Assembly: GCA_951799445.1 (NCBI GenBank) | Contig: OX637287.1 | Coordinates: 45,289,724-45,353,723 of the forward strand | Length of the DNA: 64,000 nucleotides | DNA from: Pseudisothecium myosuroides | Lineage: Eukaryota; Streptophyta; Bryopsida; Hypnales; Lembophyllaceae | Direction of reading: 5' to 3' | Part shown: positions 35,585 through 46,571 of the stretch, piece after piece | Position numbering within the stretch: the first letter of the stretch is position 1 | Layout: the number at the start of each line of letters is the position of its first letter | Notes under the pieces: generated by a model | The model's database searches: none | The model's input: only the letters and a program-made list of their open reading frames with translations | What the model was told of the DNA's origin: nothing | Made by a program: the position numbers and the translations under genes

Positions 35585-37327
35585 ATACTGTTTGTGCTAC
35601 GAATGGAACGTCTGGGAGGGAGCCATTCAGTAGAGCTGTGCTTGTGTGTGTGTTCATGTTAAGTTGAGCCGTCTGCATTACAGGCTCTGCTTCGAGGTGC
35701 TGAATTAATTTGTTGTCGTCATATATGCCCTCCAGTGATTGGTAAGTGTGTGCATTATACCGGTATACAAGAACTTCGACTTGGACTCTTCAGATATCTA
35801 AGCAACCTGCTTTAATTTTTTTTTAGCAATTACTTGTCCAGTTACTTGTCTACTTTCCGTGTGGAATCTTTGTCATGGAGCTGATCACGTGTGCTGGAAA
35901 GGAATTCTACTTTTACCTTTACGTGTGTGGTGTTATGTACGTCTTCTTTGGGAAGTCACATAACCAAATTTGGAAGATTGTGATGGGTTGATTGCAAGCT
36001 TGACGAAAATGGGGTCTTGGTTTGGAACCGTCGCTTGCAGGCGTTGCTCCAGGCTTGACTTTACAACTAGAGATTGTCATATCAAATAGAACTGGTAGTA
36101 TGAAATGGATGAGAATTTTTGACTGTGAGGACCTCAGTTTTAGATGGGGAGACTTCAGTTGAAGTTACACATTATGCCTGAGCAGAATTGAAGCTGTCAA
36201 ACTTTCAATGGAAACCACCTTGGATGCCTGGGGTACGTGACAAATATGCTTGCGGTACGAGGAATTTATTCATGAAGAAAGTTAACGGAATTGATTCATA
36301 ATTGGCAGAACTTGAGGAGAGGAGGGGATATGCTTGTGATTAGATGATACTAAAGAAACCAGACTCGATTCAGAAAGTTTTGGTTGAAATTTTGAGGATG
36401 GGATTTAAAATTAATTTTGATAGAGAACTCAACCTTCTCCACCCCAGATGCTGAACCAAATAAGTCATGCACTAAGGAAAATGAGACACTAAATTCAGTA
36501 AGAAGTATATGGATTCTAAAAGAATTAGTGTTCCTTTGCTTAGGGTGTTTAGGTATCCCTTTGAACAGGAATGTTTACGGATTCCAACCTTCTTTCATGA
36601 CTAGTTATCACAATGTTTTTGTTTATGGTGATGTTTTGGAAGAGTGATTTCTAAAATAAAAATAAAAATATTTATTAAATATTCTCAATTTTGAAGTGGG
36701 TGTCAAATTAAACGGACCATCCAATATGTCTATCCGGCATACACATCTTGTGACCGTGTCCCACCCACTGTGACAACCTTGGTTGGTACGTGTCATCTCG
36801 GACAATTGTCAAATTTGAGATTTTGAAGTGAACAAATGATTATGTTTTATATATGCAAATGCATAAATTAGACTTCATCTATAATCAACAAATATCTTTG
36901 TAAATTATAGCTTCATCCTCTAATAAAGATTGCAAGTTATCCTAAGTTGAGGGTAGGGAAATCAATCCTTGGACTAAAAGTATTTGCTAATTATTCTAGA
37001 ATAAAAATTGGATATTTCAATGTATCAAAAATTAACATTTTAGGGTGAAGTGAGGATTCTATTAAAGCACTATGGAATCCAAATTCAAAATTTTACAACT
37101 ATTTCTATAAGAAGTTCAAGCAATCATTACGACTACTTTAAGTGGGAATGTGGGATACATAACTATTATGGATGAAATTTTTGTTGGTCATGAGCTAGTC
37201 TACAAATTCATTTGGACAACACACTTCCAATCAAAAATCATATTGTGTTAATTGAATAAATATAATTTCAATTGCTATTGCCTTCTCTCACAATTTTCAA
37301 CGATCCTATTGAACCAAAGTAACCATC

Positions 37328-37684
37328 ATTAGAAAAAATTTGATCCCTCAACAAGGCCGCGAGTCTTGCACCCCTAGGGTTGCTAAATATTAGAAGAAGT
37401 TTCAGCCCTCAAAGAGGCCGCCAACAGATCATTTTCGGCACCATTTTGGTGCAATTATAGGAATAATTAATTAATTAATTAATTAATTAATTTAAAAATT
37501 CTGACGTGGTGCTGACATGGCACCAGTAGTGCCATATCAGCACCCAAATTTAAATAATTTTTTATTTCTATTTTTTCTACAATTGAATTGGGGGGGGTCA
37601 AAACTCGCGGCCCTTCGGGGGCTGAAATTTCTTCTAATGAATAAAAAACTTGCAGCCTTCTTGAGGGCTGAAATTTTTCCTAAT
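37328..37684. mobile_element. ATTAGAGAAA-end MITE (outer), containing a second copy
   Basis: Outer ends ATTAGAAAAAATTTGATCCC and GGGCTGAAATTTTTCCTAAT. Absent from the corresponding places in block A (about 9660) and at 32325. Its interior is interrupted by another member of the same family. Confidence 0.75.
37389..37638. mobile_element. ATTAGAGAAA-end MITE (inner)
   Basis: Ends ATTAGAAGAAGTTTCAGCCC and GGGGGCTGAAATTTCTTCTAAT; almost the same as 21856-22072. The interior carries an (ATTA)n run and the GTGGTGCTGACATGGCACCA palindrome. Confidence 0.8.
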
Positions 37685-38199
37685 GTGTGCTTGGAATGGG
37701 TTATTTTATCATATACATTTATCTCCCTGTAGATTGACACTCATAATAAAACAATGCCTTCACTTGGAAACAATATTAGGAACGCTGTCTAAAGCAAATT
37801 ACAATTTTATACTTTGACGTAGTTTATTTTGTCTTCAAATCTACAATGTATTTTCCACCACAAATGCTGTTTGTAAATGTTGTTTTCTCAAACATTGCTT
37901 AGCCAAAAGAATTTTGCTAGAAAATGTTGCAAACCACTCAAAGTTTTAGTAATGATGTTAGATTGGACAAGCAAGCAATTTGTATGCTCATGTAGGTGGG
38001 TCGGTCCTTTGGTAGATCAATATTCCTTCCACTCCATCATATTTTTTTTTTTTTTTTTCATTTGTCCAAAATTATTTGTCTCCTTTACTTTAGACCTAAT
38101 TTTAGGTTTAAAGATGATTCTTTTTCTTTTTTTTTGAAACTAACCCCTAAAATTCTAAGGTCATTTTTCTAAGGATATAAAATAATGTATTTTTAAATG

Positions 38200-38516
38200 A
38201 TCTTTGGTAGGAATATGTCTACCTACTAGGAAAATATACTATAAAAATTTCAACTGAAAATCATTAATTTAAACCACTCAATAGTACTAAAAAAACCCTA
38301 AACGTCAAAGTGTGACAAATTAACAAAATTGAATTTTAAATATAAATTGTTTTTTTTTTAATTTTTGAAAAATAAGGGATACAATTACAATCAAGACATC
38401 TAGGAAGTGTTTTTTTGGTTTTGGCATTGAACCTATAAATCAAAATTTATAGCAAAAGTTATAGCGGTTCAAAAAAAAACGCAACCAAATAGTACAAGTG
38501 TTTCTTGCAATCACCC
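38200..38516. mobile_element. GGGTGATTGC-family fragment, one end only
   Basis: Right end GTGTTTCTTGCAATCACCC at 38498-38516. Interior matches 30597-31313 reversed (CAATAGTACTAAAAA, AGTGTGACA). No left end; truncated. Confidence 0.65.
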
Positions 38517-38519
38517 TAT

Positions 38520-38730
38520 ACCAATAATTTATCACTTTAAATACAAATAAATATAGTTTAAACATTATTAAAAGAAATTTTTTGTTACAAGAATATAATT
38601 AAAAATGATAATAAAATAATATTTAAAACCATCATTTTATCTTAAGACAGAAATGCTTTATTATGAAAAAAAACATATAAGTACTATGTCATAAAGTTTA
38701 GATAAACAAACCAAATAATTTAGAAAATGA
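38520..38730. other. AT-rich spacer
   Basis: Nothing recognisable. Confidence 0.4.
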
Positions 38731-38735
38731 GAGTC

Positions 38736-39249
38736 CTAATATTCAAGACCATCCTTTTTCATTGTGATACAACAGGATTGGGTCAATTGTTGTACCAAAG
38801 ATGTGTCATACATAGTAATCCTACCATCAAACCATTCTTTATGCTCTTCCATGAGTATAGCTACATCCCTGTTTACTAGAGTACCATCAAGGCCAAGTTT
38901 ACCTCTATCTTTTTTTCCTTTGACACTAGCCGTTGTGTACACTTTTTGCACATGTACTTGTTTCTCCTTTATAGAAATTATTGCTAGTCCTACACACTCT
39001 ATAGACTTGTGAATAATATTTGGATCATGATGGAAGTTGAATTTGTCCATGGTTTTGCTTCAATGCTTGCTTGCAAAATGGTTTATTATTTGGCCAAGGT
39101 AAATTCTTTAGAGTCTTATCAGCTCCAATACCTTGGAACTTAATAATGAAACCTAAGAATGTTTTTGTGGATGAGAGTAACTTTGAAATCTTTGTATGCA
39201 TAGAAAATGTTTGATGTATGCATGTACAATATGTTTGATGTCCGTGCAA
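38736..39249 (-). pseudogene. Gene fragment related to 28795-29142
   Basis: Two overlapping minus-strand frames: 39249-39025, with FLGFIIKFQGIGADKTLKNL, and 39050-38736 (104 codons), with IECVGLAIISIKEKQVHVQK and WFDGRITMYDTSLV. They join near the shared GGACAAATTCAACTTCC, suggesting a frameshift or lost intron. It extends further upstream than the 28.9-kb copy. Family unrecognised. Confidence 0.5.
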
Positions 39250-39259
39250 ATTTATAAGG

Positions 39260-39840
39260 GTTGAAAGGATTTAGCCAACTTTGTACAAGGGTTATAGGCA
39301 TCAATATATCTAAGACCTAGCCAAGGAACTAAATTATTTCTAACCTCTTAGGCAATGATCGAAAGTTTTCAAAATTTTCATTTTATTAGCTTGGATCCAA
39401 GTGTGAAGTGACCATTTCATTTTGTTTCCTTAAAATCAATTTGTTGTCCTTGAATATGATTAATATAAAGCATTTTTTCCAATCAATTTTAGAATATTGA
39501 CTATGTTAAAAGCAAACACCTATGCTCAAGAGGCTCCGTCCTTGTAGATAGAATGCTTTCTGAATAAGGTCGGTCCCACTCAACCTTCCAAATCACATGT
39601 AACTTTTGCCAATGGAAAGCCTCTCCATTCTAGCCTCCCCCCATCTTTGAATCAAAAACTTGGAATCATATTATTTCCTTTCAAAACAAAATCAGCCCAT
39701 GACCCGTCCCTTGCCGTCCCTGGACGCCTAACCTGGCATTAGTTCCCGTGCTTGCCAAAGTTCCCATTAGCCCTTCGAAATTGGCCGGATCAATACAGGC
39801 AAGCAATCCTGGCAACTTTCCATCTATATATGGTGGAAAA
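39260..39840. other. Gene-free stretch
   Basis: A moderately GC-rich part at 39600-39800 has no open frame of note. Confidence 0.35.
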
Positions 39841-39899
39841 GGATGAGTTCTCTACTACAAGTTCTACTAAACAATGTCATTTATAGAACTGAATTCTAA

Positions 39900-40959
39900 A
39901 ACAAATCAGTTTTCTTCACTTTCCTCTTATCACACGCAGAATGTTCACCCCAAAAGTTCAACCAAATCTGAATCCATGCATTTCGTTCTCTTCAGTAACT
40001 ATCTCATTAAGTTATTATAAGCATGTCACCCACGAATCCACGTTGATGGCCATGAAAAGTCTGGCAGATAAGCTAAAGCATATTATGTCACTATAATGAT
40101 GTCACTTTTTTTAAAGTCCTCACAGTCAAAATTTCTCTCATCCATGAATTTCAGACTACCTACCAGTTCTGTTTGGTGTAACAATCTTCTGTCAATCAAG
40201 CCAGCAGCAACGCCTCCAAGCTACGGTTACAATGCAAGATCCAATCTAGGTTCAGTTTGCAGTTATAATGACAACCTTATAAGTTTGGTTTTGTGACTTC
40301 CCAAAGAAGACATAACAACGTAAAGGTAAATTAGAGTACAGATCCTTTCCATCACACGTTTTCAGCTTCAAGACAGAGCTTCCATGTGCACGTGACGTAC
40401 ACAGGTAACGGGTCAAGTAAATGCAAATAAGTGAAGCAAGTTGCCCAGATATCTGAAGAATCGAAGTCGAAGTTCTTTATTATATGTACATATCGGTCTA
40501 TTGTACTGTACACGCTTATCGATCACTCGAGGGCATATAGAACGACGATATCTTCAACACCTTGAAGCAGAGTCTGTACCGCAGACAGCTCCAGAAGCGC
40601 ACACACACACAGAGCTCTACTAGATGGCTCCCTCCCATACAAACAATTCCTTGCTCATTAATATCAAAGGCTACTCCTAGCTAGCCTGTTCATAGCCGCC
40701 ATTGATCGGATCTCGTCCTCCAACACAAACAATCAAACCCTCTCCTAACATTCTTGTGCATCCATTTCGGGAGACATTTGCAAACTTCGATACTATTAAA
40801 CAAGTGTCCAACTAGATACTTATACGCGCATGCTTGTCTGGACACGTCCACGCCAACGCCACGTACCTGCAAATGGAACGACGGACGTAGTATTTCCATA
40901 GTGAGGTTGTGGCAGGCTGGTGTGGATCGGAGTAACCATGTCTAAACAAGTGAAGTCCT
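39900..40959 (-). repeat. 3' flank of block C
   Basis: Aligns with the proximal flank of gene A (CTCCAAGCTACGGTTACAAT near 40215 and the CTAGCCTGTTCATAGC region near 40680). Confidence 0.65.
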
Positions 40960-41269
40960 TCACAGGCTTTTGCGGTGACGCAGTCCGTTGCAAGTAGCGT
41001 CATTGACGTAAAACTCGCCCCACTCTCCGCCAATGCCTTTGTTGACGCAGTAGCTGGGGTGGCGGAAGTGCTGTCCGCCCACATTGACTGGAGTGTTCCA
41101 GCACTCCGTGTTCGAGTCGCCCTGGATGTCGTACATATGCGAGTACCACTTGCGCCGGTTTAGGGCGACGCACTCGGCGCTGGTGAAGCGGCCTCACGTC
41201 ATGCCCACCACGCTTTGCACGATCATGAGCAGCCAGCCAGGAAGCCCATTTCATCCCCGTGGCCGCCAT
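40960..41269 (-). pseudogene. Dead copy of the secreted Cys/Trp-rich gene (gene C)
   Basis: It begins with the family start MAATGMKWASWL. A 14-bp deletion inside the signal-peptide coding part (about 41230-41240) then shifts the frame. In the original frame the Trp codon of the conserved WGSF motif is TGA, a second independent lesion. The rest of the domain is readable to its stop at 40960-40962, with all four cysteines, KWYSHMYDIQGD and GEWGEFYVNDATC, but with Trp to Ser in the GDW motif. The TATA region is weakened (GATATAAG, about 41482-41489) and the upstream palindrome is missing. Confidence 0.85.
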
Positions 41270-41905
41270 GCTGCTTGAAGACCGATCGACGCTGGCGCGC
41301 GGAAGCTAAACAAAATTATACATAGGAATCAATCAATCAATCAATCAATGTGAGATCAAAACGCAATGCTGGTCGCAATTCACTGCGAATCTCTTCAGCA
41401 ATCGAGCTAGAGATTGACAGGTAGCTAGCTGAGGGTGGGATGTGATGGAGCTGCTGCGAGGGATGAGACGAAGTGGAGATCTTATATCGACTGAGCCTTT
41501 CCATTCAGCTCAAACTTGCTCTGTAGGCAGCGGTTGCCACCGTCTCGCGGCCATAGCGGTGAAGCTAGCTAGACTATGCGTCAGGGCGGCTTCAGGATTC
41601 AGGATTCAGTGGACTGGATCAAATTATGTCAGTCTCGCTAGCTATGGTCTAAAAATAATGGTGCCCTTGCATGTTTCTCTTGCTCGATCTGCAATTAATG
41701 CCAGACACTGATCCACTCTGAAGTCGACAGCCAAAAGGACACAATTATTTTTACAGACATTAGCAAATATATACTGACATTTAATCCTCGCCGCGGAATC
41801 CAATCCTGAACCCTGAGTCATTCTAGATTCATCGAAATGACTGGGTGACGGTGGCAACAGTCAGCTACACAGCTCGACCTGGATTGATCTAGAGACTCAG
41901 AGTGA
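41270..41905 (-). other. Decayed promoter and leader of pseudogene C
   Basis: It keeps the (TCAA)n run and extra leader segment seen in gene B, and the TCAGGGCGGCTTCAGGAT block seen upstream of A. Confidence 0.5.
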
Positions 41906-41911
41906 GTACTA

Positions 41912-42224
41912 GGGAGTTTTAAGAGTTTAACATATAGGAAATGCGACGAAGTTTACCATCTCAATTGAACCATTACCACCTGGCTGCTAAGTGGTAAACT
42001 TTGTGTCATTATCACTTCAGTATCACAAGAGTCAATTTAGTTAATCTGGAGGTAACTTATTCCACTACTTTGACACCTTTCAAAACACACTTTCTTCACC
42101 CTAAATCCATTTTTTCCTAGATTTTAGATTTTTATGTACATATATGTCACAATTTATGATGCTAGAATAGTGCCCATTTGTCAAAATTTACTACGATAAT
42201 CATTGGTAAACTCTTAAAACTCCC
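41912..42224. mobile_element. MITE with perfect 18-bp inverted ends
   Basis: GGGAGTTTTAAGAGTTTA at the left and its exact complement at the right. 313 bp, non-coding. No clear target duplication. It sits between block C and an inverted leader fragment. Confidence 0.8.
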
Positions 42225-42239
42225 AGATCCCCATTCCTT

Positions 42240-42320
42240 GCCTTAAGCTCCATCACATCCCACCCTCAGCTACCGCTAACTCAAGCTAGTCTGCCTGTCG
42301 ATTTCTTGCTCAATCGTAAG
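42240..42320 (+). pseudogene. Inverted leader fragment of a further gene copy
   Basis: AAGCTCCATCACATCCCACC and CTGTCGATTTCTTGCTCAAT match the complement of pseudogene C's leader (41405-41455), facing the opposite way. No coding part follows, so this is a remnant of a fifth copy or of an inverted duplication. Confidence 0.6.
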
Positions 42321-42324
42321 TCCA

Positions 42325-43070
42325 CAAATGTATGAATTGAACATGAACGTTACAAAACTGTGTGCTTTTATCTGAGGTAGACATCAGTCAGTGCCGGCTA
42401 GTAGCAAATAATATGAATGTGCGAGGAACTGAATGTATGAGTCGGAGTCAGCAGAGCTCTACAGGTGCATGTGGAGCTGTTGGCCGATCTGCATTCTTTG
42501 TGCATGCGTGCAAACTGCATACAAGCTTTTAATGTCTACAAACCCAAAATCGCTCCAGCCCAATTGTGAAGTTTTTGTCATATTGCATCCTACTGCATCC
42601 TCATCCTAATGTAGTGAAAATTACAGAAGATTGGCATTATTTATGATTTTTTCAGTGTGGAATTGGGTTGAATGGTCACCATTTCATAATGTCAAGGACA
42701 CCACCATGTGGTTTCAACACATAGTGAAAGGTTCATTCGATATTCTACATCCTTAAGGGACATTTTTTGGATTTACCACTGCAATCACTTAGGGAGTTAA
42801 AAGAACCACATTAAAATCCAAATGGACAAGAATAGTCTCCACCCTACTCCCCTAGGGACAACAATGGAAAGCTATATGTTTTTGTTTTGACCACCTATAA
42901 TGTGTGTGTTTTTGCTCAAAAATGAGTTGACCGAAGTACATGTGACAAATTCTTTGATTTATCATTTCATTATTCTCCAAAAAATGTGAATCCAATGAAT
43001 CTAAAGATGTGTAGTGACCAAAGGGGCGACAATGGATCATCTTCCTTAGATGCTTCACTATTAACCCCTA
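42325..43070. other. Gene-free stretch
   Basis: Nothing recognisable. Confidence 0.4.
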
Positions 43071-43074
43071 AATG

Positions 43075-43691
43075 CCCAAGGCACCAAAAGTTGGTGTTGT
43101 CAATATTTTGAAGTTAAATAAAACCTAAAAACGTTGCTATTTTTAGTAGTTTATATTTTTGTAAAATTCTTTTTGAAGTATCAAATTTTCAATTTTGAAA
43201 ATGATTGATTATGATTTTTCTATTCAAGATTTTGTGCAGGGGTACCCATTATAATCTTGACTTTCTGTAGTGTTGAGGGTACTCGGAAATGAGCCTCAAA
43301 TATACTAGATCTTGGAGAAAAAATTGCATTGAAAATTCATTTAAAAAAATTGTAGAGTAAATTTTGAGAAGCCATAAATTAATTGGGGTTATGCATGTTA
43401 GGTTCTTTAACCTCATATTTTTTTGGTCACCAACTTTTTAGATTTGACTTGTGAAGAAAAGATTGAAAGAATTTCTTAGTTTTAACACCCTCATGACCAA
43501 ACATTATAATCTTTCAATCCATAAGTGATATTGATGTTTTTTTCTTTTCCTATTTGATCTCCAACATGTCTAGTTTGAATTTGTATGGTTACAATTCAAA
43601 AAAAATTAATACAACTTATCAAAATGTTGGTTTTTTATTCAATTTAGAGCAAATTCCTAGATGTTCAAAGAAGGCCTTGGGCATTTAGGAG
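43075..43691. mobile_element. TTAA-family transposon (copy 8, short subtype)
   Basis: Perfect TTAA on both sides (43071-43074, 43692-43695). CCCCTAAATGCCCAAGGC at the left and GGCCTTGGGCATTTAGGAG at the right, about 18 bp inverted. 617 bp with an interior unlike the other subtypes. Non-coding. Confidence 0.9.
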
Positions 43692-43699
43692 TTAAGGAA

Positions 43700-44220
43700 A
43701 ACATTTTTTTTACTAAGGTTTATGATTATGGTATGTAAACAACCACATTGATTAGCACCTTTCAAAGTCAAAATGGACAAGTTGCTTTGGACATTGTGAT
43801 GGGGGTTCCCTTTGTCCGACATAACTAGCATCTATAGTACCTTATAAATATCCACTAAACCTCTTAAATCTATGAAAATACCTTAAATATTTGAACATTT
43901 CTAAATTCGTAAAAAATTGTAGGATCTATGGTACATAAATCACTACTTGAAATAGTAGCCCTAATCAATAGGGAAACAATTTGTCGATTTTTATTCAACA
44001 AATTCAAAAATTGGCTCTTTTTTGATTTGACAAAGCAACAAAAGGTTGACTAAATAGTTGTGCAAACGCCACAATACCCTCTTCATTGTTGACATGGCAG
44101 TTGATGTGTTTCATTCCATCCATAAGAACTTTTGCCTAATAAGCAAGATGGCGATGTAGAGGCAAATGAAAAACAGATCTTTGGATGATTTAGTGAATGT
44201 AAAGATAAGGTAAAAAAAGT
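43700..44220. other. Gene-free stretch
   Basis: Nothing recognisable. Confidence 0.4.
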
Positions 44221-44224
44221 GGCT

Positions 44225-44442
44225 TACACTAGTAGAATCATGTGTTTATCTAGACATGGGTTGTCTAACTTGACTCCGTTTATTTAGACATTCAATGTAG
44301 CAAACCCATGTTTTTCTGTCATTGAAGATGTTACAGTGGACTTCAATGTTGACAGAAAAACATGGAGTTGCTACATTGAACGTCTAAGTAAATAGAGTCA
44401 AGTTAGACAGCCCATGTCTAGATAAACACGAGATTCTTCTAC
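44225..44442. mobile_element. CACTA-like foldback hairpin element
   Basis: CACTAGTAGAATCATGTG opens arms of about 95 bp that pair almost completely (ATCTAGACATGGGTTGTCTA with TAGACAGCCCATGTCTAGAT; CAAACCCATGTTTTTCTGTC with GACAGAAAAACATGGAGTTG), leaving a loop near 44330-44342. Plant CACTA elements begin CACTA. Such a long hairpin could also give small RNAs. Confidence 0.75.
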
Positions 44443-44709
44443 ATCATTATGTAAACATATTCCACATGGCAAAATCTGACTAGAAAATATAGATCTATGA
44501 CATACATTTTCTTCTTGCAATATCCACTACTTATACAATAAGGATTTGGAGTCTTCCTTGATTTTTTAGGAAAATGTTGCAGATTCTGGCTCGATGGTTC
44601 AATAGGGTTTGAAGTTTGAAGGGTTATGTGGAGAAGGCGAATTTGTGCTTGGATTCAAGGTATTAAATGAGGAGTCATATATATGTCCTTCAAAGGAGAA
44701 GTGTGTGCA

Positions 44710-45098
44710 CATTAGAGAAACTTTGGGGCCTCCAGAGGGCTACTCATTAGCCTCCGAGGGCCCCTATAATTTACTTTTTTTTTGCAAAAAATTAGTTTTT
44801 CTCCTATTTCCGCGCAACAAAAACTGCAGCAACAGTGGCTTAGGAACCAAAATTTACATGTACAATTATATTTTTTATTTTTTTATTTATTTTTTTCAAT
44901 CTTAAAAAAAAAATTTAAAAAATCCCAATTTCTGACCGTTTCGGCGAGCAGTCAGCCAAGCATTTTAATAGCTTGGCATTTTAATAGCTTGGCATTTTAA
45001 TAGCTTCGGGACAGTTTTGGAGTGACAAGCCAAGCATTTTAATAGCTTGGCTTGTCACTCCAGAGCAGCCCTCCGGTGGACTGATTTTTTTCTAATGA
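44710..45098. mobile_element. ATTAGAGAAA-end MITE (copy 6) with internal hairpin
   Basis: CATTAGAGAAACTTTGGGGC at the left and GGACTGATTTTTTTCTAATG at the right, with GAGGGC/GCCCTC blocks inside each. Close relative of 52907-53280. Confidence 0.8.
44955..45062. repeat. AGCTTGGCATTTTAAT micro-repeats and an 18-bp perfect hairpin
   Basis: Three 16-bp units (ATTTTAATAGCTTGGC) run at 44963-45005. A perfect stem follows: TGGAGTGACAAGCCAAGC (45018-45035) pairs with 45045-45062 around the loop ATTTTAATA. Confidence 0.9.
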
Positions 45099-45169
45099 AT
45101 ATATAGTTCCATATAATAAAGAAATTCAATTGATGTACTGAATTTGACTCTTTGGATTTTATGAGCAAT

Positions 45170-45260
45170 TTGTACTTGTGTACATCTTTTGAGGAATCCT
45201 TGTGATGAAATTGATTGATCATGTGTGGTAAAAAAGAATTTGTTTTGTCTCATTAACTAA
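45170..45260 (+). repeat. Gene-flank fragment, left part
   Basis: GAATCCTTGTGATGAAATTG through GATCATGTGTGGTAAAAAAG matches gene B's 3' flank at about 35868-35910. It continues after the transposon at 46572. Confidence 0.65.
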
Positions 45261-46571
45261 GAGCAACTCCACATTTAGGCACCAAGAGGCACTCAACACG
45301 GGAAGTGGGCGGGTTGTGGCTTAGAAATTGCTCCACGGCACGCATGCCAAGTGCAAAATATGCCCAACCACTTCAAAAAATGAAGAGGGCACAAGCAAAT
45401 GGAGAGTCTTAACCCCTAAAGGCCCAAAGTCCCCTCGGGGGACACTTGGGATTTTGGGCAGGCTCGTACGACCTGAAATTTCGACCTGATTTTTTGAAAC
45501 TTTTTTTGAAGATAGGAAATCACATTATCTTTCCAAAAATATAATTTTTTTTTCAATCGGTGCCCGGGAAAAAAAGTTATGCCGCCCGAAGTCAAAAAAA
45601 CAGTTCGCCGGGCAGAAAAAAAAACTTTAAAAAATTGAATTTTTTTTTTTACGATTTTTTTTCTCAAAGACCATGTTTTTGTCTATATTTGAAGCTTTGA
45701 TTCATTCTATTTGGACTCAGAATGAGAAAGTTATGGACAATCTTGTTTTTTGGGCAATCTAAGCGTCTTCTTCAAAAAACAACTTATAAAATTCATTTTT
45801 GAATGCAATTTTCAAAAAATTTCAATTTTTTTTTTTGAAAAGGTTAAGTTTGTTTGCAAGAACAATCCCACCATTGGGATTATGGTTTTTTAATTCCATC
45901 TAAGAGCTATTGAAGATTTAGTGTTTTGTTCAATTTTGGACCTACTTCTACTTAACAATTTTTTTATATGTGAAAATCAAGTTTTGACATTCTGAAATTT
46001 TTTTCCCCGACTCTCAACTCAAATTTTCAGCATAAAAAAATTTAACTTTATGGTGTGTAGTGCAAAAAAAATCCACAAATGGCCGTCAAAGTCATCTGAA
46101 ATTGCAATCCAAAGTTCAAAAAAACTTCTTTTTCCAACTTCAAATGCTAATATCTTCCAATCCGTAGGGTCAAAGTTCATGAAATTTTTACCACATGATC
46201 TAAGACAAGTGAAGTACAAAATCCTACGGTTAGATTCTATAAAAAAGTTTTATTTTGGTTTAGGAAGTGATCGCAGCAGAAATGGCAGTTTTCAGTGGTT
46301 TCGGAGCCAGAAAATGCCTTGGGCCTTTAGGGGTTAAACGCATCTCGCCAAGCAATTTAATAATATTTTGAATCCCACCTTTTGAAAGCTTCTTTTCAAA
46401 AGTTGAAGAGATTCTTTTTGAAATAACAAAATAGGAAGTATGGTGCACCTTTTGACCACTTGGCAAGTTTTCTTGTGTGGCCATGACTCTTCAATTGAAA
46501 TGGTGGCACACCAAACTACAACAAATCCTTGTTTCACCCCCTTGTTCCGCACATTAGCTGTGGGGTTGCTC
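45261..46571. mobile_element. GAGCAACTCCAC-end element, split by a TTAA element
   Basis: Left GAGCAACTCCACATTTAG, right AGCTGTGGGGTTGCTC, flanked by TAA and TTA. Net size about 390 bp. Similar GAGCATC/GATGCTC ends occur at 53670-54115. Possibly PIF/Harbinger-like. Confidence 0.65.
45413..46333. mobile_element. TTAA-family transposon (copy 9, subtype 1)
   Basis: Perfect TTAA flanks (45409-45412, 46334-46337). CCCCTAAAGGCCCAA and its exact complement TTGGGCCTTTAGGGG form the ends, the best-preserved copy. A CCCCTCGGGGG palindrome lies just inside the left end. 921 bp. No transposase. Confidence 0.95.

Larger units (their letters stand above)
35585..38190 (+). repeat. 3' flank of block B
   Basis: Reverse-complement match to block A's flank (12480 back to 8334). 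Unfilled here are the sites of the GGGTGATTGC element (about 37950) and of the ACGGATATT MITE. It carries its own insertion at 37328-37684. The far end (about 38137-38190, CCCCTAAAATTCTAAGGTC) is the relic TTAA element shared with blocks A and 31.7 kb. Confidence 0.7.
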
